From Schoenoplectus triqueter (taxonomy: Eukaryota; Streptophyta; Magnoliopsida; Poales; Cyperaceae), in contig CAXKVV010002168.1 of assembly GCA_964058805.1 (NCBI GenBank), forward strand, positions 362,555 to 426,554: a DNA stretch of 64,000 bases, written 5' to 3'. How positions within the stretch are numbered: the first letter of the stretch is position 1; each line of letters starts with the position of its first letter. This document shows positions 24,432-33,897 of the stretch, piece by piece. The notes beneath the pieces were generated by a model. The model ran no database searches and was not told the origin of the DNA. It saw only the letters and a program-made list of their open reading frames with translations. A program made the position numbers and the translations under genes.

Positions 24432-24664
24432 GACGATTCAATGAAGAAAGTCAATGAAAGGTCATGACTTGAACGAATTGAAACCGGTATCAACTGGTAC
24501 CATACATGAGGCACTCCAATGCAGTCAAGAACAAAAGAAAAGACCTTCTATTCATCTCAAATTGCATTGATAAGTCTAGGCGATGCTCTCTGAACTCGCA
24601 ATTGTCAACAACGATGATTAATTACGGTGAATTTGGCAAAGAATTCAACTCGGTACCAATTTCA

Positions 24665-24690
24665 GATGATACGCCTTGACTGGTATCATC
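24665..24690 (+). other. 8-bp inverted repeat in R-U5
   Basis: GATGATAC and GTATCATC separated by 10 bases form a perfect 8-bp stem. It is one of several small hairpins in this leader. I see no second copy for comparison. Confidence 0.5.
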
Positions 24691-24949
24691 GCGTAGCACT
24701 CACCACCGTATTGATCCCTAATCCGACTTCATAAAGAGATTCTACACACTAAGACGATGCTAATACGTCAGTCTGATCGGAGGAGAAAAGCTTCGATCAC
24801 CGGAAACCACCACCTAGCACGAATCCTGACGATGAGATAAGTCAGAAGCTTATGAGGATCATTTAGCACGAATACTAAAGCACCCACCAATCTTGAGGAT
24901 TCTTCAACGAGTGAGATCTGGCGAAAGTTCGGAAATCTAAACGGAAGAA

Positions 24950-25160
24950 GATCTGGGCCTTAGAATCATTAAACACGCATCTTAATTAAATCAAGCGGCC
25001 TAGATATGTTTAAACATTTGAATAATAACTCTGCACTAATCTGGGCCGTAGATCCATTAAACACCTATCTCAAACTAATCTGACGGCCCAAATGAAGAAG
25101 AGAGTTGGAAAGATGCGCACTAATCTCGATATATATCTGACGGCCCAGATTAAGCCCATT
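24950..25160 (+). repeat. GGCCC-containing inverted and direct repeats
   Basis: Three diverged units carry ATCTGGGCC or its complement. Within the middle unit TGGGCCGT (25042-25049) pairs perfectly with ACGGCCCA (25083-25090). The first unit has ATCTGGGCC paired with GGCCTAGAT. The short motif AAACACNNATCT is also repeated. In the 3' LTR, two adjacent bases near 46984 differ within the first unit. Confidence 0.5.
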
Positions 25161-25189
25161 AATTAAATAATAACAGAATAATGATAATA

Positions 25190-26322
25190 TGGAGTAAATA
25201 AATGATTTGAAAATGTTCCTGAACTCCAAATTGACTCAAATTTGTTTCTAAAATTTTCTTATTTTTCATACTATTTTTCCATACAATAATATTCCAGTTT
25301 TAAAAATATAATCATGACAAAACAATTTAAAAGCAAAATACATCACATATATTGATATGTTTGACCTAGCTTTGACTTGTCATTTTAAATACTGTAAAAA
25401 TTCCAAAAATATAAATAAAAATCATAAATAATAACTAGATATATTTTAGTAATTTTTCAAGTGATTTTCCATGAAATAATAATAGTAATAGTAATATACT
25501 ATAATAAAAAAATGAGATTAGCTATATTCTTTGATAAATAAAAAATATAATAATAGATATTATATTGATATTTTCTATAAAAATATAATAATAAATAAAT
25601 AGCACAAAATATACAAAATATACTACTATGGTAATGAATAGTAAAATGCATTTTCTTTTATAATAAAAAAATGATAATATAGTTTTATAATATGAATTGT
25701 ATTTCTTTTGTTATTTCTATATAAATATACAATAAAAATACTTTTGATGAATAAAATGAAATAAAAATAATAGTTGTAATAAAAGTATAATAAACTTCAT
25801 CTCTTATAGCTCTTTTTTAACTAATAATAGTAATAATAAAAAAAAATCTTATATTTTTCTATGGATAATAAATAGAAATAATAAAAATAGATATAATAAA
25901 TAGTATAATAAATAGAATAGAATATTAGTAATGATTTCTTTTAGCTATTATAGATATTAAAAAAAAATAATAATAAAAATATAATAATAAAAATATAATA
26001 ATAGTAAAATAGTATAGCTAACCATCTTTTCTATTACTTTAGCTATTATAAATATTTTAAAAATACAAATAAAAAATCATAGCCATTTTATTTTCTATTA
26101 TTTTTGTAAGTGATTTTCTACAGAATAAATAGAGTTTAGAAATAATAATAATAAAATTTTACTATTTTAGCTATTATAAAAATCCCAAAAATATAAATGA
26201 AATTCTAATTAATAGCTACCCCTTTTCCTATTATTTTTGTAAATAATTTTCTACATAGATATATAGAGTTTAAGAAATAAAAACAATAATAATAAAAAAA
26301 AAATAATAGTAATATAATAATT

Positions 26323-26359
<37 letters not shown>

Positions 26360-26400
26360 GCATCTTTATAATAAAAATAATAATGGAAGATATTATATAA
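25190..26400. repeat. AT-rich low-complexity tract in U5
   Basis: About 1.2 kb of A/T-dominated sequence made of AATAATA, TAATAATAAA and TTAGCTATTATAAA units, including an (AAT)n microsatellite near 26320-26355. No gene is visible. Several of the few LTR-to-LTR differences fall in its A runs. Confidence 0.85.
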
Positions 26401-26480
26401 TAGACTTTGTGAATTTTAGAAATGAATAAATATGCTCACATAAGGAGTGTGGAGCCACATGAGAATATTTGTACACATTA

Positions 26481-27094
26481 GTCAAGACGAGAAAACCTTG
26501 ACGTAGGATGATCAAGGCTTCGATAGCAATATGAAGAAGATACGTTGAGACAAGAACATCTTGACGTGAGAAGATTAAGGCTTTAATAGCAATACGAGAA
26601 GATATGTCGAGACAAGAACATCTTGACACTTGATGAAAAATAATAAGATACGTCGAGACAGGAATATCTTGACGTGAGATGAATAAGGCTTTGATGGCAA
26701 CATGAAGGAATATGTCGAGACAAGAACATCTTGACGCTTGATGAAGAATAATCAGAGCTACGATACTAACATGGAGATATACATCGACTCTGAAGAGGAA
26801 GAACATTATGATGTCCTAGATAGGTGACATCTTAATGACTCGCTGCCATGAGCAAGTAACTCATGATTGAATACGCTCACACAAGGGGTGTAGGGCAACA
26901 TAGTAATTTTGCACAAGTAATGCAACACGTAGAATGATTAGTCGAGACAAGAACATCTTGACGCTCACTGAAGAATGACCAAGGCTACGACATCAGCATG
27001 GAGAGATATGTCGACTTTGAAGAAGAAGAACATTACGATGTCCGAGCGAAGTGACATCTTAATGACTCGGTGTCATGAACAAGTAATTCATGAC
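26481..27094 (+). repeat. Hairpin array with CAAGAACA, CAAGTAA and related loops
   Basis: Six hairpins of the form GTCGAGA-CAAGAACA-TCTTGAC lie at 26481-26502, 26544-26565, 26606-26627, 26652-26673, 26714-26735 and 26941-26962. The first has GTCAAG/CTTGAC; G-U pairs tolerate the other stem differences. Two GATGTC/GACATC hairpins (26810-26831, 27037-27058) have 10-base loops. Two further hairpins share the loop CAAGTAA but have stems CATGAG/CTCATG (26847-26865) and GTCATGAA/TTCATGAC (27072-27094). The last three types recur as one block duplicated at about 227 bp. Confidence 0.75.
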
Positions 27095-27114
27095 CATTTG
27101 AGCTGGCAAGACTG

Positions 27115-27703
27115 AACTCGTCCGTCGATGAGTTTGTCTCCTGGCTCATTTCCCGAGACTGTGAGATTGAATCGGTCTGTTGGTAGATTCATCCACAAAA
27201 CAGTGAATGTGAACCGTTCTGTAGGTAGGTTCCTTCACTAACACATGCCTCAATGTTGAACTGGCCCAGCGCTTTAGGTTTGACATTGTGTGCAATTGTG
27301 TTTCCTAGGTTTATGAATCGGCTTAGTGCTACGAATTCATGATCTAGAAGATCAGTGAGAAGAAACACGTGGGCCACATCCACCCTTCTCCTGATTCACC
27401 AACCTCAAGATCAACCGGCTCAGTGCTTCGAGTTGTATCTTGTGTGATTGGTTGTTGACTAGTTAAGATTGAACCGGTCTGTTTGTAGGTTTATCTTCTA
27501 GATCAACGGAGGTCGAGTCGGTCTGTATGTAGACTCGCCTCAAGCCCCCTATGAAGAGATTAACCTGGTCTGTTGGTAAGGTTACATCTCGAGGTGGCAT
27601 GGACTGAACCGATCTGTTTGTAGGTTCGTCCCCCATAGGACAAAACCGATCTGTTTGTAGGTTTGTCTTCCATAGATTGAACCGATCTGTTTGTAGGTTC
27701 ATC
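27115..27703 (+). repeat. Tandem hairpin array with conserved GGTCTGTTTGTA loop
   Basis: Seven hairpins share a 12-base loop of consensus GRTCTGTTKGTA: loops at 27174, 27216, 27476, 27520, 27567, 27611 and 27648, with an eighth at 27684. Their 5- to 6-bp stems differ but always pair: GAATC/GATTC, GAACC/GGTTC, GAACC/GGTTT (G-U), CGAGTC/GACTCG, TAACCT/AGGTTA, GAACC/GGTTC, AAACC/GGTTT, GAACC/GGTTC. Several have outer stems that also pair (AAGAT/ATCTT, GAGAT/ATCTC, GGAC/GTCC, GTGAA/TTCAC). AACTC/GAGTT at 27115-27134 is a related outlier. Interspersed at 27251-27440 are three hairpins with the different loop CGGCTYAGTGCTNCGA. All lie in U5 just before the primer binding site. Confidence 0.85.
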
Positions 27704-27814
27704 ATCCGTAGACCCCGTTTTATAAACCTAGACGACCACTTGACCATCTTTTAACTATACTATTTGCTTCTCTCTTTCAAAGATCCAGAGGTGCCTCGAG
27801 GTTCGTAACCCAGG

Positions 27815-28158
27815 GTAATTAACGGTGGGGGCTTGCGCCCACCGGAATCTACAAGAACTCACAATCACTAAAAAACCCCCTGAATGTGCATCCAAATATC
27901 TCTAAACGGCAGAATCGGCCGACACCCATTAGATGCACGCTCGGGAGGGATCTCCGTGTCCTTCTTCCGCAGAACCCATCGCCCGGCGGCGGTGCGGCGG
28001 CGCGCGAAAAAGGGTCGCACAGGATCTGGTACGCCCGGTGGGACCTAGATTCTCCTCTTATCTCTGGAAGAGAGAGGCAAATAGAATAATTAAGAGATAC
28101 AAGTGGTCTTCTATGTGCTAAAATGACTAATAATTTTCAAGTGTTTTTTGTTTTTGCA
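27815..28158 (+). other. Possible leader intron removing the primer binding site
   Basis: A strong acceptor (TGTTTTTTGTTTTTGCAG, ending at 28158) lies four bases before the gag ATG, with a branch-point-like GACTAAT about 30 bp upstream. The best donor I find is CAGG|GTAATT at 27815 in U5. If used, the spliced gag mRNA would lack the primer binding site, separating translation from packaging. Ogre elements are known to splice, but at a different place, so this is speculative. Confidence 0.35.
28027..28045 (+). other. Primer binding site of the Tat element
   Basis: TGGTACGCCCGGTGGGACC starts five bases after the 5' LTR. The TGG start and the CGCCCGGTGGGAC core have the look of primer sites of Tat-lineage elements. 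I cannot assign the cognate tRNA with certainty. Confidence 0.65.
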
Positions 28159-28162
28159 GGAA

Positions 28163-31100
28163 ATGGCATACTTCGGCAATTTCAACCTCGCTCCCTACAC
28201 CGTCACTCCTGCACAGAGCCCAGAGGGCAAGCTATTCATGTTCTTCGGGACCATCCCGCAAGAACTTACCATTTATGGCCCAGCTCCAGTGGCCGCCTTC
28301 ACTCCTGCGACCGTCCAGATCTCCATCCCGGACAAGGAGGAAGAATCGATCACCCTAACTCCCAAGGGGATCTCAAACAACGTAATGGCCTCTCCTACTG
28401 CCTCCCCAAAGAGGAGAAGGCGCCCGTCTAAGAAAATGGCCCCAAAGGCAGCAGCCCAAACTGCCCATAACTCTCAAGCATCCAGGAAGAGGGCCCTGGA
28501 TGCATATCAAAACCAGCTGGTGGCTAGGCCAGCTATCCCAGTCTCCAATAAATTCGCAGCTCTCCGAATAGTGGCTAAAAACTCAGTCACCGGCCAGCTC
28601 CGCCAGGCATGGGAGGTGCCTAAGCCCACACCTCGCCCAACTCAAAGGCCTCAGCGCCGCCAAGACAAGTCTCAAGCCCCTGCAGAAGCCATCTACAAGG
28701 CTCACAGGGCCCTCAAACAGAGGAAGAGCGTCAAGAACGCTAGGTCGAGACGATACGTCTCCCGCCCCGATCACTCTCAAGGCATGGCTCAGCCGCAAGC
28801 CATTGCCTCCACTCTGAACACAAGGAGGTCTATACTAAAGGCAACACCTAGCGCCCAGCAGGTGTGGGTCCCGAAGGGTTCCCAGCCAACAAAGCCCCAA
28901 TCTCAAATCCAGCCCAGCAAGGCCGGCAGGTCCAACGCTCCGCCCGAGAGCGTGTTCAGCCGTCTAGGTCAGAAGAGTGTATTCAGCCGGTTAGGCTCGA
29001 GAATACCACTCAACAATCTAAAAATAACTGCCCCTGACCAAACAAAGAAGAAGAGAAGAACCGCTCATTATGAAGAGCACTTCTCAGTCAACACCATCAG
29101 TATAAGCTACGATACTGACCCAGATACTGATGGAGAGGTGAATATGGTCCAAGACGACCAGTCCCCGCCTAATCAAGCTCATGTCACAAATACCAATAAA
29201 AATAATGGTAGAAAAGGGAGACCCCCCAAGAGAGTCAACCCCGAAGGCAACAGCAGGGAAGGGGAAGATCACAATGAAAACCCTGACTTCTTCGACAATG
29301 AAGATGACGTTGAAGCACGTCCCGAAATGCCTATCGATGAAATTGAAATACTAAAAGGCCACATCGAGGCACGGGATGAAGAGCTGATTAGGCAACGGGA
29401 GCTAATTGCTACCATGCTAAAACAAAACGAAGAACTGATTAAGGCGGTCAAATCCTTGCAAGAATCACAAGACGCCAATTTTAAAGCTGGTAGCTCCCGT
29501 CAAGAAGGGGTCCACAGTACCAAAAGCAATCATAAGGGAAAACAACCTGTCGATTCTAAACCCCATCCACATAGAACCATAGAAGTGGAGGCTGAACCAA
29601 CGGGAATATCCCGGAAGGAGATTCAAGCCATGATTGCCCAGCAAATGCAGATAGCTGGAGGTGGATACGCTATCTCTCCCGTTAAAAACTGTGGACATCC
29701 ATACCCTGCCATATATGACTTGGAAGAATATCCTAAAGGGTATGTGATCCCCCGCTTCAGGACCTTCTCCGGGGAGGGCAATAAAGACCTAAACCCCGAA
29801 CAACACCTGGCCCACTTTGTAGCCTCGTGCGGCAACACGGGTGGCAATGATGCACTGTTGTTAAGACAATTCCCTCAGAGCCTGGTGGGAACCGCCTTCC
29901 AATGGTACTATTCACTGGAAAACAACAGCATCAGGACCTGGGATGAGGTGGCAGACTCGTTCAGGGCGCGATTTGTCATGGTGTCTGACAAAATAAACAT
30001 AGCCGATCTGGCAAGCACTAAACCCAAGAAAGGGGAGTCAATGACAGATTTTATCAATAGATGGCGGAACCTCAGCATCAAATGCGACCGCACATTAACT
30101 GAAGACGAGGCCGTCAACCTAATCATGAAAAACATTGACGGGTGGATGGGCATGCTTCTTGGTGTGACAAAGGTCAATACGTTTAAAGACTTGCTCAGAT
30201 CGGTATCCAATATGGAAAGGATGTCACCGCATACCGTGCCGAGCTTTATGAATAATAGGCCGCAACGAGGGGCCCGAGCTGAAACCAAAGTGGCATTCAC
30301 CTCGTTGAAAGATAAGATGGTTGCCAACGCAGACACCCAAGGCGGCAGCAGTAGCACAAATGGCAACAATTATAATAAGGGACCCAGGCCCAACCCAGGA
30401 GGGAGTTTACGGAGTTTCGAATCTCTCAAACAAAAGAAATCTAAACCGTACTCCTTCAGAAAAGATAAAGTTGCCCAAATCTTCAGAGGGGCACTGAAGA
30501 ACGGCCTAACCCTGCCGGCCAGTAAACGCCCGGAAGATGCCGATAAGTCAGACGAACCCAACTTTTACCCATACCACAGAATAATAGGGCACTCAATTGA
30601 AGATTGCTGGGTCTTCAAAGATTGGGTCGAAAAGGCGTATAAAAATGGTGAAATTACTTTACCTAAAGGGTTCTTGCAAAGCCCATCAGCCCATGAGCAG
30701 GCCAATATGATCTCTCACGAGGAAGAGAAAGTCCCGGGCCAGTCAAGCGAAGACCACGAAGAACAATGGACTACGCACCTATCGAAGAAATCAATTAAAA
30801 TGCTTAAAGCCCTTAAGAAAGAACCTGGCATGAAATGGAAAGACGACATCACGCCAGTGGTCCCACCAAAACCCAGGGTATACTATAAGGTGGACCAGAG
30901 CCAAGACCAGGTTCTTAAGAAGAAAAAGAAGCATAGAAACAACAAGTCCAAAAAGAACAAGATTGAAGAATATGAGCAGGGTAGTCCCGAGGTGATCACC
31001 CTTCAACACTTCATCTCCAAAGAAGACTGGGAGAAGCTAACCCTAAGTCAAAAGAAAGAGAATATAGATGGAGAAATAAATAAAGAAGAAAGCGAAGAGA

Positions 31101-31558
31101 TCTGGGGTGCTTCGTGCAACATGGTATATTCTTCTCACGACGAAGATATGCCAACATTAGAGGAGATGTTCTTCCCAAATGACGAAGGGGAGGCAAGCAC
31201 CTCTGGGACCAAGAATGAAGAATGTAAAGCCGTACTCCGGTCCGGGACTTATATACCTGAGAGACAGGCTCCCAAGGATTCTGATAAAGGAAAGGATAAG
31301 ACCCTGAATAAAGGTAAAGAGATCGAGAATCCAAGCAAGAACCCAGAAAGGACCCGGTCGACGGGCGAAGAATACAACGTGTTGGCACATCTGCGTAAAA
31401 TTCCAGCGCTATTAAGCATATTTGACGCATTGATGATGTCACAAGACCTAAGGAAGGTATTAATCCAAGCCTTACAAGATCCCGAGAAGTACAAGTCATA
31501 TTTCATCGAGCAAATATGCAGGAGGCCCTATTCACCGCCAAGCGGGCCGCCTGTATAA
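28163..31558 (+). CDS. gag: Tat element Gag polyprotein (ORF1)
   Basis: About 1131 residues from ATG 28163; the frame is open a few codons further upstream but without ATG. Residues 1-350 are basic and proline-rich, with a duplicated SVFSRLG motif near residue 265. A predicted coiled coil (EIEILKGHIEARDEELIRQR onward) lies near 395-440. The retrotransposon gag capsid domain spans about 510-700 (YVIPRFRTFSGEG, HLAHFVASCG, FPQSLVGTAFQWYYSL). Near residue 800 is the zinc-knuckle-like YPYHRIIGHSIEDCWVF module of Tat Gag proteins. The capsid packages genomic RNA in cytoplasmic particles. The last 43 bp overlap ORF2 in another frame. The length is well above typical gypsy Gag, consistent with giant Tat elements. 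No internal stop codon is present. Confidence 0.88.
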   Translation: MAYFGNFNLAPYTVTPAQSPEGKLFMFFGTIPQELTIYGPAPVAAFTPATVQISIPDKEEESITLTPKGISNNVMASPTASPKRRRRPSKKMAPKAAAQTAHNSQASRKRALDAYQNQLVARPAIPVSNKFAALRIVAKNSVTGQLRQAWEVPKPTPRPTQRPQRRQDKSQAPAEAIYKAHRALKQRKSVKNARSRRYVSRPDHSQGMAQPQAIASTLNTRRSILKATPSAQQVWVPKGSQPTKPQSQIQPSKAGRSNAPPESVFSRLGQKSVFSRLGSRIPLNNLKITAPDQTKKKRRTAHYEEHFSVNTISISYDTDPDTDGEVNMVQDDQSPPNQAHVTNTNKNNGRKGRPPKRVNPEGNSREGEDHNENPDFFDNEDDVEARPEMPIDEIEILKGHIEARDEELIRQRELIATMLKQNEELIKAVKSLQESQDANFKAGSSRQEGVHSTKSNHKGKQPVDSKPHPHRTIEVEAEPTGISRKEIQAMIAQQMQIAGGGYAISPVKNCGHPYPAIYDLEEYPKGYVIPRFRTFSGEGNKDLNPEQHLAHFVASCGNTGGNDALLLRQFPQSLVGTAFQWYYSLENNSIRTWDEVADSFRARFVMVSDKINIADLASTKPKKGESMTDFINRWRNLSIKCDRTLTEDEAVNLIMKNIDGWMGMLLGVTKVNTFKDLLRSVSNMERMSPHTVPSFMNNRPQRGARAETKVAFTSLKDKMVANADTQGGSSSTNGNNYNKGPRPNPGGSLRSFESLKQKKSKPYSFRKDKVAQIFRGALKNGLTLPASKRPEDADKSDEPNFYPYHRIIGHSIEDCWVFKDWVEKAYKNGEITLPKGFLQSPSAHEQANMISHEEEKVPGQSSEDHEEQWTTHLSKKSIKMLKALKKEPGMKWKDDITPVVPPKPRVYYKVDQSQDQVLKKKKKHRNNKSKKNKIEEYEQGSPEVITLQHFISKEDWEKLTLSQKKENIDGEINKEESEEIWGASCNMVYSSHDEDMPTLEEMFFPNDEGEASTSGTKNEECKAVLRSGTYIPERQAPKDSDKGKDKTLNKGKEIENPSKNPERTRSTGEEYNVLAHLRKIPALLSIFDALMMSQDLRKVLIQALQDPEKYKSYFIEQICRRPYSPPSGPPV

Positions 31559-33897
31559 ACTTTACAGACGATGACCTCCTAATAGGCACCGTTGACCATA
31601 ACCGCCCACTGTACATCACAGGAAATTGTGGAGGGCAAAAGATTGGCCGCATCCTGGTCGACGCAGGGTCTTCGATCAATATTATGCCGCTTAAAACCCT
31701 AAAGACCATCACCTTAGACGTAAAGAACCTATCTGATGAAAAGGTGATTATTCATGGCTTTAATCAAAACTCCCAAAAGGCCCTGGGAGCTATAACTCTG
31801 AACCTGCAATGCGGAAGCCTAAAAGCGCCTACGAAATTCTATGTTATTGACGCTGAAACTTCTTATCGGGCGTTGCTGGGTCGCCCGTGGCTTCATAGTA
31901 ACCAAGTCATACCCTCTACTCTGCACCAGTGCCTGAAATATATCGAGAATGGTAAGCAAAAGAGAATTGACGGAGATGTCAAGCCATTCGGGGTGCATGA
32001 GATTAAGTTCAATGACGCCCAGTATTTTCTGCCTAAATCCGCCGTGGCGCCAAGCCGGCCAATGACAAAAGCAGGTCAGAAACCCTTCAATAAAGGCCCT
32101 AAATTTGATACCTCATCCGGAGAAGAAGAAGAGGTCAAATTTAATATTAAACCCCGAGGTGCTCGAGCCCAAATACCCGGAAGAAAGTCGGGTGAAGAAG
32201 CAACCTTCCGCTTCAAACAGGTGGCTGCGTATAAGGCCCAAATAAAACCGAGCGAAATCAATGCAAGTGATTCTGAAGAGGAGGTCATCTTCAATTTTAA
32301 ACCTGCCAACACCCCTCAAATTCAGATCATAGAGGCAACTTCAGGAGAAGACTCCGAAGATTCTAACAACTCGGGCAATACCACCTCGGGAGAAGAGTCT
32401 GGCCATGATCGTCAACCTTGGGAAGAGGAATCTGACGAAGAGATCATCTATCACATCCTCAAAAAGCCATATAAAGGGCCTGAAACAGATAATGAAAGTG
32501 AGGAGTCATATATGATCAACACGGGACCCGGTAGCGGAAGGGATAACCCGGTTAGGCCGAGGCCTATAAATGACGAACGCTCATGGCGGGAAAATTTCGA
32601 AGGTCGTGTCTGGAATGCGATCGACGAAATAAGACACCAAGTTGAAAATAATAGAAGAGAGGTGTCTGAACAATGGGAAGTGATGCAGGATATCAAGACG
32701 CAACACAATGAAATCATGGTAATGATTGAAAACCTGCAAACCGCGATCTATAGCTCCGAGCTACTCAAGGAGGTGACGAGCGAACCCCGTTCCGGGACCC
32801 CTGAAAAACAAGCACCCGATAGCGGCAAACGGGTAATTGTAATAGTAGATGAATCAAAGGGGGAGGAAATAAAAGCTAAGCAGTCGACCGTCATGCAAAC
32901 CCTCAAGGTCAAGAAGAGTAAACCATACTCTTTCCTGAAAAATAAAACAGCTCGGATATTTGAGCAGGCCTTAAAGAGCGGATTAACACTTCCCGTTTGC
33001 AAACGACCCGCAGACATAGAGAGAGCCGGTGAAGGCGAATTCTGCCCTTATCATCGCATATTGGGTCATACTATTGAAGAATGTTGGGTATTCAAGGACC
33101 TAATAGAAGAAGGGCACAGAAACGGGACGATCCAACTCCCGAAGAGCTTTCAACAAGACCCAGCTCCGCATAACTTGAATAACAAGGGCAAAGGGGTTGC
33201 TTATACGATCTCGCACACTCCCGTACCTAGCAAACCCAAGGTTGCGAGACGAAAGCCGATCAAAGAAATCTACCGCTCCAACTCAGTTATGAATATTGAA
33301 ATAGAAGAAGAGATGGCAGCGCTAGAGATTACTGTGGTTCCTGAAAGGCATTTCAAAGACCTCATACCAAGGGAGGTGAACCACATCCAAACCCTAAAGA
33401 CCTTTGTTGTGCCGGCAAAGGTAGAGCGCATCAAAGGGAGAACTATCATCCACAAGGCCATTATTTTCTATCAGAGCGATTCAACCCAGTCTCTGAAGAA
33501 TCCTGATCACAACACTTGGAAGAAGTGGGTGATAGAACAAGAATCAGAGAATGCAACGAGTGGTGACGTTGCATCTCATCCCTTTGGAAAGGAGCTATAT
33601 AAATTGGCGAAAAGGGCAAAATGTCTGAGAGACATATCCAAGGCCGAGGCCAAGCGCTTCGATGAACTCTGGAATGGCGGCCGGAATAAAGTCCTGGGCC
33701 TGGACGGTAAAATAAAATACACCCGGGGATTAGGGTATAACTGCGATGACGCAGTATGTTTTGAAGGGTCTCTCAACGAGTACCGTATAGAAGAAAGCTG
33801 TTGCATGACTTCTGTTGAGATGCCAGATAATGAAACAGAAGAGGACAATACCCCGGTCCTGAAAAAATGCTTTGAAGCAGCTAGAAAAGGAACCTAA
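31516..33897 (+). CDS. Tat element protease ORF with duplicated Gag zinc module (ORF2)
   Basis: About 793 residues from ATG 31516, in the -1 frame relative to ORF1. The aspartic protease is at residues 15-140 (active-site region ILVDAGSSINIMP near 49, flap region, then YRALLGRPWLH). Residues 180-330 are acidic with repeated SGEE and SDSEEE motifs and look disordered. At about residue 466 a second copy of the Gag zinc module begins (KKSKPYSF, CPYHRILGHTIEECWVFKD). It is about 62% identical over 82 residues to the module at 30430-30680 in ORF1. Near the end GKIKYTRGLGY resembles the G-patch-like motif often seen between protease and RT in Tat elements. It overlaps ORF3 by about 35 bp in the +1 frame. 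How the protein is expressed (frameshift, splicing or reinitiation) is unknown. Confidence 0.85.
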   Translation: MQEALFTAKRAACINFTDDDLLIGTVDHNRPLYITGNCGGQKIGRILVDAGSSINIMPLKTLKTITLDVKNLSDEKVIIHGFNQNSQKALGAITLNLQCGSLKAPTKFYVIDAETSYRALLGRPWLHSNQVIPSTLHQCLKYIENGKQKRIDGDVKPFGVHEIKFNDAQYFLPKSAVAPSRPMTKAGQKPFNKGPKFDTSSGEEEEVKFNIKPRGARAQIPGRKSGEEATFRFKQVAAYKAQIKPSEINASDSEEEVIFNFKPANTPQIQIIEATSGEDSEDSNNSGNTTSGEESGHDRQPWEEESDEEIIYHILKKPYKGPETDNESEESYMINTGPGSGRDNPVRPRPINDERSWRENFEGRVWNAIDEIRHQVENNRREVSEQWEVMQDIKTQHNEIMVMIENLQTAIYSSELLKEVTSEPRSGTPEKQAPDSGKRVIVIVDESKGEEIKAKQSTVMQTLKVKKSKPYSFLKNKTARIFEQALKSGLTLPVCKRPADIERAGEGEFCPYHRILGHTIEECWVFKDLIEEGHRNGTIQLPKSFQQDPAPHNLNNKGKGVAYTISHTPVPSKPKVARRKPIKEIYRSNSVMNIEIEEEMAALEITVVPERHFKDLIPREVNHIQTLKTFVVPAKVERIKGRTIIHKAIIFYQSDSTQSLKNPDHNTWKKWVIEQESENATSGDVASHPFGKELYKLAKRAKCLRDISKAEAKRFDELWNGGRNKVLGLDGKIKYTRGLGYNCDDAVCFEGSLNEYRIEESCCMTSVEMPDNETEEDNTPVLKKCFEAARKGT

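Larger units (their letters stand above)
21879..28021 (+). repeat. 5' LTR of the Tat element (6143 bp)
   Basis: Matches 43871-50014 nearly base for base. U3 runs to the TATA box at 23698; R-U5 is then about 4.3 kb, unusually long. Contents in order: a promoter-motif cluster (22120-22530), the TATA box, two copies of a three-part inverted-repeat structure (24056-24431), GGCCC inverted repeats (24950-25160), an AT-rich low-complexity tract (25190-26400) and two hairpin arrays (26481-27094 and 27115-27703). I see no credible protein-coding gene in it. Confidence 0.95.

Noticed and set aside
26393..26806. 137-codon minus-strand ORF over the hairpin array, also at 48386
   Set aside because: The repeated SRQD and VSTYL peptide segments are translations of the tandem hairpin units; it is antisense to the leader and lacks other support.
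27463..27747. 94-codon minus-strand ORF with repeated TDRF motifs
   Set aside because: It is the reverse translation of the GGTCTGTTTGTA hairpin repeats. The stem covariation is explained by RNA structure and not by protein coding.
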